From assembly GCA_964630925.1 (NCBI GenBank), contig CAZVZK010000068.1:1-54181 (forward strand): DNA of 54,181 nucleotides, read 5' to 3'. The translations under genes were made by a program, and so were the position numbers. Of the stretch, positions 9,201 through 17,629 are shown piece by piece (the stretch's first letter is position 1; the number at the start of each line of letters is the position of its first letter). The notes beneath the pieces were generated by a model. It was not told where the DNA came from, searched no databases, and saw only the letters and a program-made list of their open reading frames with translations. Origin of the DNA: RGDT01 sp964630925 (GTDB taxonomy: Bacteria; Planctomycetota; Planctomycetia; Gemmatales; Gemmataceae).

Positions 9201-12200
9201 CCGAGCTGGCGAAGGCGGCCCGCAAGCAGCGCGACGCCGGCCGCGGCGCGGTGCTGTTCTTCCAGCCGTTCTTGACGTGCGCCAAATGCCACGATCCGGA
9301 AGTCGGCACACGGCTCGGGCCGGACATCGCCCGGGCCGGCAAGGAGGCCACCGCCGAGCACCTGATCGAGTCGGTGTTGCTCCCGTCGAAGAGCATCAAG
9401 AAGGGGTACGAGCCGCTCACCGTCATCACCACCGCTGGGCGGGCCATCACCGGGCTCCTCGTCGAGGAGAAGAAGGACGTACTCACGTTGATCGATCCGG
9501 CGGGGAATACGTTGATCTCCATCCCGACGGCGAAGATCGAGGAGCGGAGGGCCGGCAAGCAGTCGCTGATGCCCGACGGGCTGGTGAACATGCTGTCGGA
9601 TCGCCAGCAATTCCTCGATCTGGCGAAGTACCTCATCGAGGCCGCCGAGGGCGGGCCGGGGCGGGCCAGGGAGCTGCGGCCGGCGAACACCGCGTTCGTG
9701 CCGCCCGAATACGAGAAGGACATCGACCACGCCGCCCTTGTCCGTGGGCTGGACGACAAGGCGTTCAAACGCGGCGAGGCGATCTACACCCGCGTGTGCG
9801 CCAACTGCCACGGCACGAAAGATCAACCCGGCTCGCTCCCCACCTCGCCGAAGTTCGCCACCCACACGTTCAAGAACGGCAGCGATCCGCACGGCCTGTA
9901 CCGCACCCTCACGCACGGGTACGGCCTGATGGCCCCGCAGACGTGGATGGTGCCGCGGCAGAAGTACGAAGTGATCCATTATCTGCGTGAAGCCTACCTG
10001 AAGCCGCACAACCCGACGCAGTACACCAAGGCCGACGAAGCCTACCTGGCCGGGCTCCCCGCGGGCAAGAAGGGCGAAGTCGGGCCGGCCCCGGCGAGCG
10101 TGGAGCCGTGGATGGCGATGGACTACGGGCCCAGCCTGATGAACACCTACGAGGTGGGCGGGCCCGGCCCGAACATCGCGTACAAGGGCATCGCGCTCCG
10201 GCTGGACGCGGGGGCGGGGGGCGTCTCCCGCGGCAAGAGCTGGGCGCTGTTCGACCACGACACGATGCGGCTCGCCGCCGTCTGGGCCGGCGACGGCTTC
10301 ATCGACTGGAAGGGCATCCACTTCAACGGCCAGCACCAGGTCCACCCGAGGCTCGCCGGCGAGCGCCACGTCGAGATGCCGGCCGGCCCGGGGTGGGCCG
10401 ACCCGGAGACCGGCAGCTTCAAGGACCCACGCCCCCTCGGCCGCGACCGGCGCCCGTACGGCCCCTTGCCGCGCAAGTGGGCGCGGTTCAGGGGGACCTA
10501 CGCCTACGGCGACCAGACCGTGATCTCGTACACGGTCGGCGACGCCGACATCCTGGAGGTGGAGGGAGCCGAGTCGGACGGCAAGAAGGGAACGGTCTTC
10601 ACCCGCACGATCGAGGTGGGAAAGTCGTCCCGCGGCCTGCTCGCACGCATCGCCCCGGAGGGCGCCGCCGCCGCCGTCGTGGGTGACGGCAAGGTGTCAC
10701 TCGTCAAGGAGGGCGGGTACCACGTCTTGAAGATCCCCGCCGCCGCCACGCCGACGCGGGTGAAGGTGCTCATGGCCAAGGGGCCGGCCGGCCTCGACGG
10801 CCTCGCCAGGACGACCCCCGTCCCGCGGGCGCTCAGGCCGCTGACCGAGGGCGGGCCGAGGCGATGGCCGGGGGCCCTGAAGACGACCGCCGCCCTCGGT
10901 AAGTCGGACGGGCCGTTCGCCGTGGACACGTTCGGCCTGCCGGCCAGCAACCCGTGGAACGCGTTGCTCCGCCTGACCGGCTTCGACTTCTTCCCCGACG
11001 GCAAGCGGATGGCCGTGTGCACCTGGGACGGGGACGTGTGGACGGTGGGCGGCATCGACAGGCCGGAGGGCGGGCTGACGTGGCAGCGGATCGCGTCCGG
11101 CCTCTTCCAGCCGCTCGGGCTGAAGTTCCGCGACGGCGCCATCTTCGTCTGCTGCCGCGACCAGATCGTCAAGCTGCACGACCTCAACGGCGACGGGGAG
11201 ACGGACTTCTACGAGTGCTTCAACAACGACCACCAGGTGACGGAGCACTTCCACGAGTTCGCCATGGGCCTGCAGACCGACGCGGAGGGGAACTTCTACT
11301 ACGCCAAGAGCGGACGCCACGCCCTGGACGCCCTCGTGCCCCACCACGGCACCCTGCTGAAGGTCAGCAAGGACGGCGGCAAGACGGAGATCCTCGCCAC
11401 GGGCTTCCGCGCCGCCAACGGGGTGTGCCTGAACCCGGACGGCACCTTCTTCGTGACCGATCAGGAAGGCTTCTGGACGCCGAAGAACCGCATCAACAGG
11501 GTCGAGAAAGGTGGGTTCTACGGCAACATGTGGGGGTACACCGATGTCACCGACACGTCGGACGCGGCCATGAAGCAGCCGCTCTGCTGGATCACCAACC
11601 AGTTCGACCGCTCGCCGGCGGAGTTGATCTGGGTGACGGGCGAGAAGTGGGGGCCGCTCAAGGGGTCGCTGCTGAACCTCTCCTACGGGCACGGCAAGAT
11701 CTACGTCGTGCCGCACGAGGAGGTCGGCGGGCAATGGCAGGGCGGGATGTGCGCGTTGCCGCTGCCGCCGTCGCCGACGGGGATCATGCGTGGCCGCTTC
11801 CACCCGACGGACGGCCAACTGTACACGTGCGGCATGTTCGCCTGGGCCGGGAACCAGACCCGGCCGGGCGGGTTCTATCGGGTGCGCTACACCGGCAAGC
11901 CCGCCGACCTGCCTGTGGGCCTGAAGGCGCGGAGGAGGACGCTGGAGATCACGTTCACCGACAAGCTGGACCCCGTGGAGGCGGCGTCGGCGAAGAACTA
12001 CGAGGCCAGGGTGTGGGGGTTGAAGCGGAGCCAGCAATACGGGTCGAAGCACATCGACGAGAGGCCGGTGGCGGTGCTGGGGGCGTCGCTCGGCCCGGAC
12101 GGCAAGTCGGTGCGGCTGGAGATCCCGGACCTGGCGCCGACCCGGGGGATGGAGGTGAAGTACCGCATCAAGGGCGCGGACGGGCGGCTGGTGTCCGGCG

Positions 12201-12235
12201 TGATCCACAACACCATCCACACGCTGGGGAAGTGA
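6218..12235 (+). CDS. giant secreted fusion: S9 peptidase + HExxH metallopeptidase + two c-type haem domains + dehydrogenase propeller
   Basis: One uninterrupted 2005-residue frame. Signal peptide ~1-28. Residues ~60-470: DPP IV-type beta-propeller. Residues ~500-745: prolyl-oligopeptidase domain with Ser619 (GWSGGG), Asp694/695 (GTGDDN) and His726. Residues ~755-985: zinc metallopeptidase-like domain with HELAHAYHD (His873, Glu874, His877) and a downstream EYFAETTEAYFG supplying a third ligand. Residues ~1005-1145: planctomycete haem-binding domain with CAKCH at 1021-1025. Residues ~1175-1270: second cytochrome c domain with CANCH at 1194-1198. Residues ~1280-1440: DUF6797-like. Residues ~1560-1900: sorbosone-dehydrogenase-like propeller. 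The start is the GTG at 6218, after GGAGAG at 6208-6213; a GTG at 6173 would precede the signal peptide. Each module has its motifs intact, so it looks like a real fusion rather than a chance read-through. Confidence 0.85.
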   Translation: MTRSRKPWQWHLGIMTVLIVTGGTLRADAPSADSLLSVGRLFGVKVFDTEQLPARRWSKRSATYFTLEKPATGKGKELVRHDPATGKKDVVVPATGFVPEGAKEPLAVDAYELSADESRVLLYTNTQRVWRRNTRGDYWVLHVATRKLRKLGGDAAPSSLMFATLSPDGTRAAFVRGNNLYVQDIDSLKITQLTTDGSKTLINGTSDWVNEEELGLRDCFRWSPDGRRILFWQFDTTGVAEFHLIDNVVSKSPRITSFAYPKVGEKNSATRLGVIPAAGGKVQWLDLAGDPREHYLPHAGWTPDGSHLLVQQFNRLQTELRVWRVDPATGKATAVFTEKDAAWLENENPWRWLDGGKSFLWLSERSGWRHAYRAPIDGSPMAPITKGEFDVIGIEAVDKAGGWLYYAASPENATQRYLFRVKLDGSKTEQLSPAKQAGWHAYDFSPDAKWAVHTWSNFTTPPVVELVRPGEHAAVLTLADNAKLRAKLATLKRPEIEFLKVPIGGGVVLDGWSIRPAEAGPEAKLPLLMYVYGEPHGQTVRDAWPGPRGLWHWLLAQQGFVVASVDNRGTNVPRGREWRKSVHRKIGILAPAEQSAAVRELLKRWPFVDPSRVGSWGWSGGGSMSLNALFRHPDLYRAGIAVAPVADQRLYDTIYQERYMGLPADNAAGYRDGSPITHAGRLRGNLLLVHGTGDDNCHYQGTERLMEELIARGKRFSVLPYPNRTHAIKEGRNTEQHLMEAMTRFLRDNLQSPHAPAPEPVYETRALRGWTLHINRELLAADARPTAKALELLDRQLVEITKVVPKAAVAKLRKVPLYFNPEYPGVRPLAEYHPGAEWLRKNGRDPAMAKGVEFTNVRTFQAEVNRMPWFVLHELAHAYHDRELPKGFGNPDIAGAFVRAKEAGKYDKVERHHGNGRPNTFEKAYAMTTPMEYFAETTEAYFGRNDFFPFTRDELKKHDPAIHELLGKLWEVAADIAPPAAPPMLAQQLLKESPAELAKAARKQRDAGRGAVLFFQPFLTCAKCHDPEVGTRLGPDIARAGKEATAEHLIESVLLPSKSIKKGYEPLTVITTAGRAITGLLVEEKKDVLTLIDPAGNTLISIPTAKIEERRAGKQSLMPDGLVNMLSDRQQFLDLAKYLIEAAEGGPGRARELRPANTAFVPPEYEKDIDHAALVRGLDDKAFKRGEAIYTRVCANCHGTKDQPGSLPTSPKFATHTFKNGSDPHGLYRTLTHGYGLMAPQTWMVPRQKYEVIHYLREAYLKPHNPTQYTKADEAYLAGLPAGKKGEVGPAPASVEPWMAMDYGPSLMNTYEVGGPGPNIAYKGIALRLDAGAGGVSRGKSWALFDHDTMRLAAVWAGDGFIDWKGIHFNGQHQVHPRLAGERHVEMPAGPGWADPETGSFKDPRPLGRDRRPYGPLPRKWARFRGTYAYGDQTVISYTVGDADILEVEGAESDGKKGTVFTRTIEVGKSSRGLLARIAPEGAAAAVVGDGKVSLVKEGGYHVLKIPAAATPTRVKVLMAKGPAGLDGLARTTPVPRALRPLTEGGPRRWPGALKTTAALGKSDGPFAVDTFGLPASNPWNALLRLTGFDFFPDGKRMAVCTWDGDVWTVGGIDRPEGGLTWQRIASGLFQPLGLKFRDGAIFVCCRDQIVKLHDLNGDGETDFYECFNNDHQVTEHFHEFAMGLQTDAEGNFYYAKSGRHALDALVPHHGTLLKVSKDGGKTEILATGFRAANGVCLNPDGTFFVTDQEGFWTPKNRINRVEKGGFYGNMWGYTDVTDTSDAAMKQPLCWITNQFDRSPAELIWVTGEKWGPLKGSLLNLSYGHGKIYVVPHEEVGGQWQGGMCALPLPPSPTGIMRGRFHPTDGQLYTCGMFAWAGNQTRPGGFYRVRYTGKPADLPVGLKARRRTLEITFTDKLDPVEAASAKNYEARVWGLKRSQQYGSKHIDERPVAVLGASLGPDGKSVRLEIPDLAPTRGMEVKYRIKGADGRLVSGVIHNTIHTLGK

Positions 12236-12306
12236 CCGCGCCCGGTGCCGTCCAACCCGCCACCGAGAAACGACCGATCACCGCTGTCGAGCCGAAGGGA
12301 CGAATC

Positions 12307-15300
12307 GTGAACACGACCGATGGGAAGATCCGGGCCGCCGGGGCGGCCTCGCTCCTGGCGCTGCTCCTGGCCGCGTCGTCCACTCCAGACGTCTCGGCGG
12401 CGGAGGCGCCGTACCGGGGCTGGAAGCACTCCGGCTCGCTGTTCCTGCTCACCACGAAGGACGGAGCCGACCTGCCGGCCACGGCGGCCGAGAAGGAGGT
12501 CCCCGTCCTGGTCCGCCTGCACGAGGACTTCTTCGACTTCAGCCAGGCCCGGCCCGATGGGGGCGACCTCCGCTTCGCCACGGCGGAGGGGAAGGCCTTG
12601 CCCTACCAGATCGACGAGTGGGACGCCAGGAAGGGCGCCGCCAGCATCTGGGTGAGGGTGCCGACGATCAAGGGCGACGCCCGGCAGGAGCTCAGGCTGC
12701 ACTGGGGCAACCCCGACGCGAAGAGCGAATCCAGCGGCCCCGCCGTCTTCGGCGCGTCGAACGGCTACCTGAGCGTCCTCCACATGTCTGACCCCGCCAG
12801 GGACGAGGCCGGCACGGTGTCACCCGCCGACGCGGGGACCACCGCCTGCGAGGGGGTCATCGGCAAGGCCCGGCGCTTCGGGATCGGCAAGGGCATCCGC
12901 TGCGGGGAGAAGATCACCGGCTACCCCGCCGGCTCCGGCGCTCACACCACCGAGGCCTGGTTCCGGGCCGAGAAGCCGAACGGCAGGGTGGTGGCCTGGG
13001 GCAACGAGCACGCCCAGGGCAAGGTGGTGATGCATTTCCGCAGCCCGCCGCACGTCAAAATGGAGTGCTACTTCTCCGGCGCGGACGTGGCGAGCGCCGG
13101 CAGGATGCCCATGTCCCGATGGGCCCACGTCGTCCACTCCTGCCGGAAGGGCGACTCGCGCATCTACGTCAACGGCGTCCTCGCCGGCGTCTCCAAAGCG
13201 GCGGGAGCGCCGCTGGCGATCAAGAGTCCGGCCCGGATGTGGATCGGCGGATGGTACGGCAACTTCGACTTCGTGGGCGACATCGACGAGGTGCGGATCT
13301 CCAAGGTGGCCCGCTCCGCCGACTGGATCAGGCTGCAATACGAGAACCAGAAGCCCCTCCAGACCCTGGCGGGGCTGCTCGTCCAGCCAGGCGACGACTT
13401 CTCCGTGTCGCGGACGAAGCTGGAAGTGCCCGAGGGCAAGAGCGCCACGATCACGGCGAAGGCGGGCGGCGCCCAGAAGGTCTACTGGATCATCAAGCGC
13501 GGCGGGGTGGAGGCCGTCGTCGCCGTGGACCGGCTCAGGTTCGACTTCGACGCGGGCCGCGTGGCCGGGGACGAGTCGCTCGTCATCCGGTTCAAGGCCG
13601 TCTACCCCACCGGGGTGAAGACGAAGGACATCGAGGTCACCGTGAAGGAACGCATCCCGGAGCCGGCGTTCACGCTGACCGCGCCGGAGAGGTGGGACGG
13701 GCGCTCCCCCATCGAGGTGGTGCCGACACTCTCCAACCGCAAGGAGATGGAGGCCTCCGGGCCCGGCGAGCTGAAGTTCGACTGGTCCGTCGCGGACATC
13801 GCCGTGATCAAGGAGGCCGTGCCGGGCAAGCTCCTGCTCAAGAGGGCCAACAAGAGCGGGAAGTTGACGGTGCGAGTCGCCGTCAGCAACGGCGGGGCGG
13901 CCACGGTCCGCTCGGCCACGATCACGGTCAACGAACCGAAGAAAGACGCCTGGGTGGAGCGCGTCCCCGGCAAGGACGAGCGGCCCGTGGACAACCAGTT
14001 CATCCCCCGCGACGAGAAGGACGAGGGCACGATCCACTGGACCGGGGCATTGAAGGAGAAGGCCGACTCGGTCTTCCTGCGCGTCTATGCAGGCGACAAG
14101 CTCCAGCAAGAGAAGACCCAGAAGCTGGGTGATGGCAACCGGTTCGCCTTGTCGGCGCGGATCAAGGCGGGCCTGGTGAAGTACAAGGTCGAACTCGGGT
14201 CGAAGAAGGGGGGCCGCGAGACGGTGCTGCACACCGCCGACAACCTCGTCTGCGGCGACGCCTACCTGATCAACGGCCAGTCCAACGCCGTGGCCACCGA
14301 CGTGGGCAAGGACGACCCGCCGTACACGAGCGACTGGATCCGCACCTTCGGCAGCATGGCGGGCGATCCGGCGGGGGCACGGAACAGGAAGTGGGGAAAC
14401 GCCGTCTGCCGCGACCGAAAGGGCGGCGAGTCGCAGGTCGGCTACTGGGGCCTGGAGCTGGCGAGACGGCTGGTCGAGAGCCAGAAGGTGCCGATCTGCG
14501 TCCTCAACGGCGCGGTGGGCGGCACTCGGATCGACCAGCACCAGAGGAACGCGAGCGACCCGGAGGACGCGAGGACGATCTACGGACGGCTGCTGTGGCG
14601 CGTGCGGGAGGCGAAGCTCACGCACGGCATCCGGGCCGTGATCTGGCACCAGGGGGAGAACGACCAGGGTGCGGACGGGCCGACGGGCGGCTACGGGTGG
14701 GAGACGTACCGCGACTACTTCATCGACCTGTCGGCTGGCTGGAAGCAGGACTACCCCAACGTCCAGCGCTACTACCTGTTCCAGATCTGGCCCAGGGCAT
14801 GCTCGATGGGCGTGAACGGCTCGGACAACGCGCTGCGCGAGGTGCAGAGGACGCTGCCCCGGTACTACTCCAACATGGGCATCATGTCCACGCTCGGCAT
14901 CAAGCCTCCGGGCGGCTGCCACTTCCCGCTCGCGGGGTACGGCGAGTTCGCCCGCCTTCTGTGCCCTCTGGTCGAGCGCGACATCTACGGCAAGGCGTTC
15001 GACAGGTCCGTCACGCCCCCGGACCTGAAGCGGGCGTGCTTCACCAGCGGCAAGCGCGACGAGCTGGCGCTGGAGTTCGACCAGGAGGTGAAGTGGTCGC
15101 CCGCGCTGGCGGGCCAATTCCATCTCGACGGGAAGGCGGGCGACGTGGCCTCCGGCTCCGTGGCCGGGAATGTCCTGACGCTGAAGCTGAAGGCGGGGAG
15201 CAAGGCGACGAAGGTCGCCTACCTGGACAGCAGGGCGTGGAGCGAGAAGAACCTGCTGGAGGGGGCCAACGGCATCGCCGCCCTGACGTTCTGGAATGTG

Positions 15301-15330
15301 CCGATTCTCGCCACGAAGCCGCCTCGTTGA
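12307..15330 (+). CDS. secreted DUF2341 / LamG / SASA esterase multidomain protein
   Basis: 1007-residue exported protein. Signal peptide ~1-32. Residues ~35-150 resemble DUF2341 (PVLVRLHEDFFDFSQ ... LRLHWGNP). Residues ~155-355 form a LamG/concanavalin-like lectin domain ending DEVRISKVARSADWI, a hallmark of that fold. Two Ig-like segments follow. Residues ~620-900 are the SASA esterase with Ser659 in INGQSNAV, an HQGEND block near 781, and His872 in GGCHFP. The final ~100 residues are a small beta domain. The start is the GTG at 12307, with AAGGGA at 12295-12300. Its likely role is binding and deacetylating an acetylated glycan. Linear order and motifs are visible; the substrate is not. Confidence 0.82.
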   Translation: MNTTDGKIRAAGAASLLALLLAASSTPDVSAAEAPYRGWKHSGSLFLLTTKDGADLPATAAEKEVPVLVRLHEDFFDFSQARPDGGDLRFATAEGKALPYQIDEWDARKGAASIWVRVPTIKGDARQELRLHWGNPDAKSESSGPAVFGASNGYLSVLHMSDPARDEAGTVSPADAGTTACEGVIGKARRFGIGKGIRCGEKITGYPAGSGAHTTEAWFRAEKPNGRVVAWGNEHAQGKVVMHFRSPPHVKMECYFSGADVASAGRMPMSRWAHVVHSCRKGDSRIYVNGVLAGVSKAAGAPLAIKSPARMWIGGWYGNFDFVGDIDEVRISKVARSADWIRLQYENQKPLQTLAGLLVQPGDDFSVSRTKLEVPEGKSATITAKAGGAQKVYWIIKRGGVEAVVAVDRLRFDFDAGRVAGDESLVIRFKAVYPTGVKTKDIEVTVKERIPEPAFTLTAPERWDGRSPIEVVPTLSNRKEMEASGPGELKFDWSVADIAVIKEAVPGKLLLKRANKSGKLTVRVAVSNGGAATVRSATITVNEPKKDAWVERVPGKDERPVDNQFIPRDEKDEGTIHWTGALKEKADSVFLRVYAGDKLQQEKTQKLGDGNRFALSARIKAGLVKYKVELGSKKGGRETVLHTADNLVCGDAYLINGQSNAVATDVGKDDPPYTSDWIRTFGSMAGDPAGARNRKWGNAVCRDRKGGESQVGYWGLELARRLVESQKVPICVLNGAVGGTRIDQHQRNASDPEDARTIYGRLLWRVREAKLTHGIRAVIWHQGENDQGADGPTGGYGWETYRDYFIDLSAGWKQDYPNVQRYYLFQIWPRACSMGVNGSDNALREVQRTLPRYYSNMGIMSTLGIKPPGGCHFPLAGYGEFARLLCPLVERDIYGKAFDRSVTPPDLKRACFTSGKRDELALEFDQEVKWSPALAGQFHLDGKAGDVASGSVAGNVLTLKLKAGSKATKVAYLDSRAWSEKNLLEGANGIAALTFWNVPILATKPPR

Positions 15331-15383
15331 CGCGCGATGGACGGTCCGGCAAGGGCGCAAGTCCTTGATGGGCCTACTCGCTG

Positions 15384-15414
15384 GGATAGCATCCCATTCC
15401 AGGGTATGCTATCC
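15384..15414. other. imperfect inverted repeat upstream of the TIM-barrel gene
   Basis: Arms 15384-15395 and 15402-15414 pair with a single bulged base, around a 6-nt loop. It lies 54 nt after the esterase stop and 49 nt before the next start. There is no T tract. It could be an operator-like dyad or an RNA stem; nothing in the sequence decides between them. Confidence 0.4.
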
Positions 15415-15462
15415 GGCTTGCCAGCCTGTCAAGGCCACCACCGATTAGCGGGGACAGCCTTC

Positions 15463-16329
15463 ATGAAGCGATCACTTGTCGCGATCTGCTTGCTGCTCGT
15501 CACCTCGGCCACTCGCGCGGAGGATCGGCCGGCCAGGGGGCTGCCCAATCCGTTCTTCGCCATGGACACGGCTTTCCGCCGCCCCGGCCTCACGACCGAG
15601 CAGCAGCTCGATCTGGTCAAGGAACTGGGTTACCAGGGCATCGCCTGGACCGAGGCCGCCCCGGACGACGTGAAGAAGGTCGCCGCCCAGGCCGCCAAGC
15701 GAGGCCTGAAGATGCACGCCATCTACTGCGCCGCCCCGATCGACAGCAAGGGCGAAGTGAAGCCGTCCCCCGGCCTGCCCGGGCTCATGGAGCCGCTGCG
15801 GGATCACGGCACGGTCATCTGGCTGCACCTGCCCGGCAAGGGGCCGAAGGTCTCGGGGCTGACGGAGAAGTCGCCGGCCATCGTCGCCCTGCGTCGCGTG
15901 GCCGATGCGGCGGCCAGGCACAAGTTGAAGGTCGCGGTCTACCCGCATGCGGGATTCTGGATCGCTGGCACCGCCGATGCGATCACGCTGGCCGAGGCGG
16001 TGGGCCGCGACAACTTCGGCATCGGCTACAACCTTGTCCACAGCCTCTGGGCCGGCGAGGAGAAGGACATTCCCGACCTGCTGGCCAGGGCCGGGGACAG
16101 GCTGTTCGTGGTCACCGTCAACGGCGCTGACAAAGGCGTCAAGAGCACGCCGATCCTGACCCTGGACAAGGGAAGCTACGATGTCGGGATCGTGCTCCGC
16201 AAGCTGAGGGGGATGAAGTACGCCGGGCCGATCGGCTTCCAGGGCTACGGCATCGCGGGCGGCACCCGGTCGATCCTGGAGCCGACGATGAAGGCCTGGA
16301 GGAAGCTGTCGGCGGCGATCACGCCCTGA
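15463..16329 (+). CDS. secreted xylose-isomerase-like TIM-barrel protein
   Basis: 288-residue exported protein: signal peptide ~1-19, then a sugar-phosphate isomerase/epimerase-like TIM barrel. Visible strand/helix elements include LVKELGYQGIAWTEA, GLKMHAIYCA, LKVAVYPHAG and FGIGYNLVHS, in the order of the AP-endonuclease-2 superfamily. The typical metal ligands (Glu/Asp/His at strand ends) are only partly recognisable, so catalysis is uncertain. Secreted members of this superfamily are common in planctomycetes near oxidoreductases and DUF1080 proteins and are thought to act on keto-sugars. The start is the ATG at 15463; GGGGA lies 5' of it, and the alternative upstream start would spoil the signal peptide. 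Confidence 0.78.
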   Translation: MKRSLVAICLLLVTSATRAEDRPARGLPNPFFAMDTAFRRPGLTTEQQLDLVKELGYQGIAWTEAAPDDVKKVAAQAAKRGLKMHAIYCAAPIDSKGEVKPSPGLPGLMEPLRDHGTVIWLHLPGKGPKVSGLTEKSPAIVALRRVADAAARHKLKVAVYPHAGFWIAGTADAITLAEAVGRDNFGIGYNLVHSLWAGEEKDIPDLLARAGDRLFVVTVNGADKGVKSTPILTLDKGSYDVGIVLRKLRGMKYAGPIGFQGYGIAGGTRSILEPTMKAWRKLSAAITP

Positions 16330-16331
16330 AT

Positions 16332-16433
16332 CCACTGCCCTGGCCCAAGTCCGTGAGCCTCGGACCCGGCGAGGTGCGCCTCGGGGAGAAGTCGCGCATC
16401 CTGGCCGCCAGCCCGGAGCACGCGGTCGTGAAC
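16332..16433 (+). pseudogene. remnant of the N-terminus of a GH20 beta-hexosaminidase
   Basis: Immediately after the TIM-barrel stop codon, one frame reads PLPWPKSVSLGPGEVRLG followed by EKSRILAASPE. This is the characteristic opening of GH20 enzymes (the small N-terminal GH20b domain that begins with a Pro-rich strand and a short beta hairpin). After about 34 residues the resemblance stops and no catalytic D-E pair follows. There is no start codon or signal peptide in front of it. It looks like a stub left after a deletion between the TIM-barrel gene and the FGE-like gene. The rest of the 309-bp gap to 16638 holds nothing recognisable. Confidence 0.45.
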
Positions 16434-16638
16434 AAGCCGATCAACTGGGCTCCTGCCAGCCGCTCAAGTACTCGGCGTGGCGCGGCGGATCGCGGCCTGA
16501 ACCTCGTTCTGGCCAGGCTCGTCGTGCCGTCGTATCATGACCCTCCCGCCTTCGATGGATCGCTCGGCCTTCCCGCCTCAAGCCGGAGATGGCCCGCTTC
16601 TCCGCCGACGAGAGCGCTCACCCACCCTTGAGAACCCC

Positions 16639-17559
16639 ATGCGTTTCAACGAGCCACGATCCCTCTTCCTGGCCACTCTCTTGGCATTCGCGGTGGCGGC
16701 CCGCTTCGCGGGAGCCGTCTCCCCGGAGCTGGTCCCCGTCGGGAGCCCAGGCAACATGGCCGACTCGACGACGTACGGCGCGGTCCCCTACGAGTACCGG
16801 ATCGGCAAGTACGAAGTGACCAACGACCAGTACTGCGAGTTCCTCAACGCGGCCGCCAGGACCGACAAGCACAAGCTGTACAACCGACACATGGCCGGCG
16901 ACAAGCCGGGGGAGGACGGCTACTGCGGCATCACGCGGAGCGGCAAGCCGGGTAGCTACAAATACAGCGTCAGGGCCGGGATGGGCAAAAAGCCCGTGAA
17001 CTACGTCAGCTGGATCGACGCCATCCGGTACGCCAACTGGCTCACGAATGGCCAGGGGACCGGCGACACGGAGAGCGGGAGCTACACGATCAAGGATGGC
17101 AAGGTGGCGCTGCCGGACCATGCCGCCCTGGCGAAGGGGAAGGAGGCCAGATGGGTGCTGCCGACCGAGAACGAATGGTACAAGGCGGCGTACTACGACC
17201 CCGACAAGAAAGGCGGCGCGGGCTACTGGAAGTACGCCACGAGGAGCGACGACGCCCCGTCGTCTTCTCGTGCCCCCGGGAAGGGGGCCAATCTGGCGAA
17301 TTACAACACGGACGAGCCGACCGAAGCAGGGGCGTTCAGCGGGTCCGCGAGTGCCTACGGGACGTTCGACCAGAACGGCAACATGTGGGAGTGGAACGAA
17401 GCCTTCAAGGACGGGAAGGCCGGGCTACGCGGCGGGTCGTTCTATCTCAACGACAACTCGGGCCACCTCTCGGCGAAAACCCGCTACGACGTCCCCTCCG
17501 GGGTGGAGTACTCGAACTACGGATTCCGGGTCACCGCCCTGGGCGGCGCCAAGAAGTGA
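16639..17559 (+). CDS. secreted FGE-like (SUMF1-fold) protein lacking the catalytic cysteines
   Basis: 306-residue exported protein. Signal peptide ~1-27, then the formylglycine-generating-enzyme/sulfatase-modifying fold: YRIGKYEVTNDQYCEF, KPVNYVSWIDAIRYANW, RWVLPTENEWYKAAYYD, NGNMWEWNE, GLRGGSFYL and YGFRVTA occur in family order. In true FGEs the strand after RGGS carries the copper-binding cysteine pair; here it reads FYLNDNSGHLSAKTR with no cysteine. It therefore probably does not oxidise sulfatase cysteines and may bind carbohydrate or another ligand. The start is the ATG at 16639. It sits between two sulfatase genes (4763 and 27861) but is not adjacent to either. Confidence 0.85.
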   Translation: MRFNEPRSLFLATLLAFAVAARFAGAVSPELVPVGSPGNMADSTTYGAVPYEYRIGKYEVTNDQYCEFLNAAARTDKHKLYNRHMAGDKPGEDGYCGITRSGKPGSYKYSVRAGMGKKPVNYVSWIDAIRYANWLTNGQGTGDTESGSYTIKDGKVALPDHAALAKGKEARWVLPTENEWYKAAYYDPDKKGGAGYWKYATRSDDAPSSSRAPGKGANLANYNTDEPTEAGAFSGSASAYGTFDQNGNMWEWNEAFKDGKAGLRGGSFYLNDNSGHLSAKTRYDVPSGVEYSNYGFRVTALGGAKK

Positions 17560-17629
17560 CTCGCCTCGCGCAGCCCAACGGGTTTCCGTCCCGCTGGAAC
17601 ATGCCACGCAGATAGGGAGCGCTACTCCG

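Noticed and set aside
6569..10369. 1266-codon minus-strand frame
   Set aside because: Antisense shadow of the peptidase/haem fusion gene; no family motif or ribosome site.
10954..12306. 5' extension of the DUF2341/LamG/SASA frame
   Set aside because: It overlaps the end of the giant fusion gene in another frame; the GTG at 12307 has a ribosome site and is followed by a signal peptide.
12820..15360. 846-codon minus-strand frame
   Set aside because: Antisense of the DUF2341/LamG/SASA gene, whose motifs and signal peptide are clear on the plus strand.
16434..16631. Continuation of the GH20-like frame as a 92-residue gene
   Set aside because: After residue ~34 the sequence has no family resemblance and no ribosome site supports a start.
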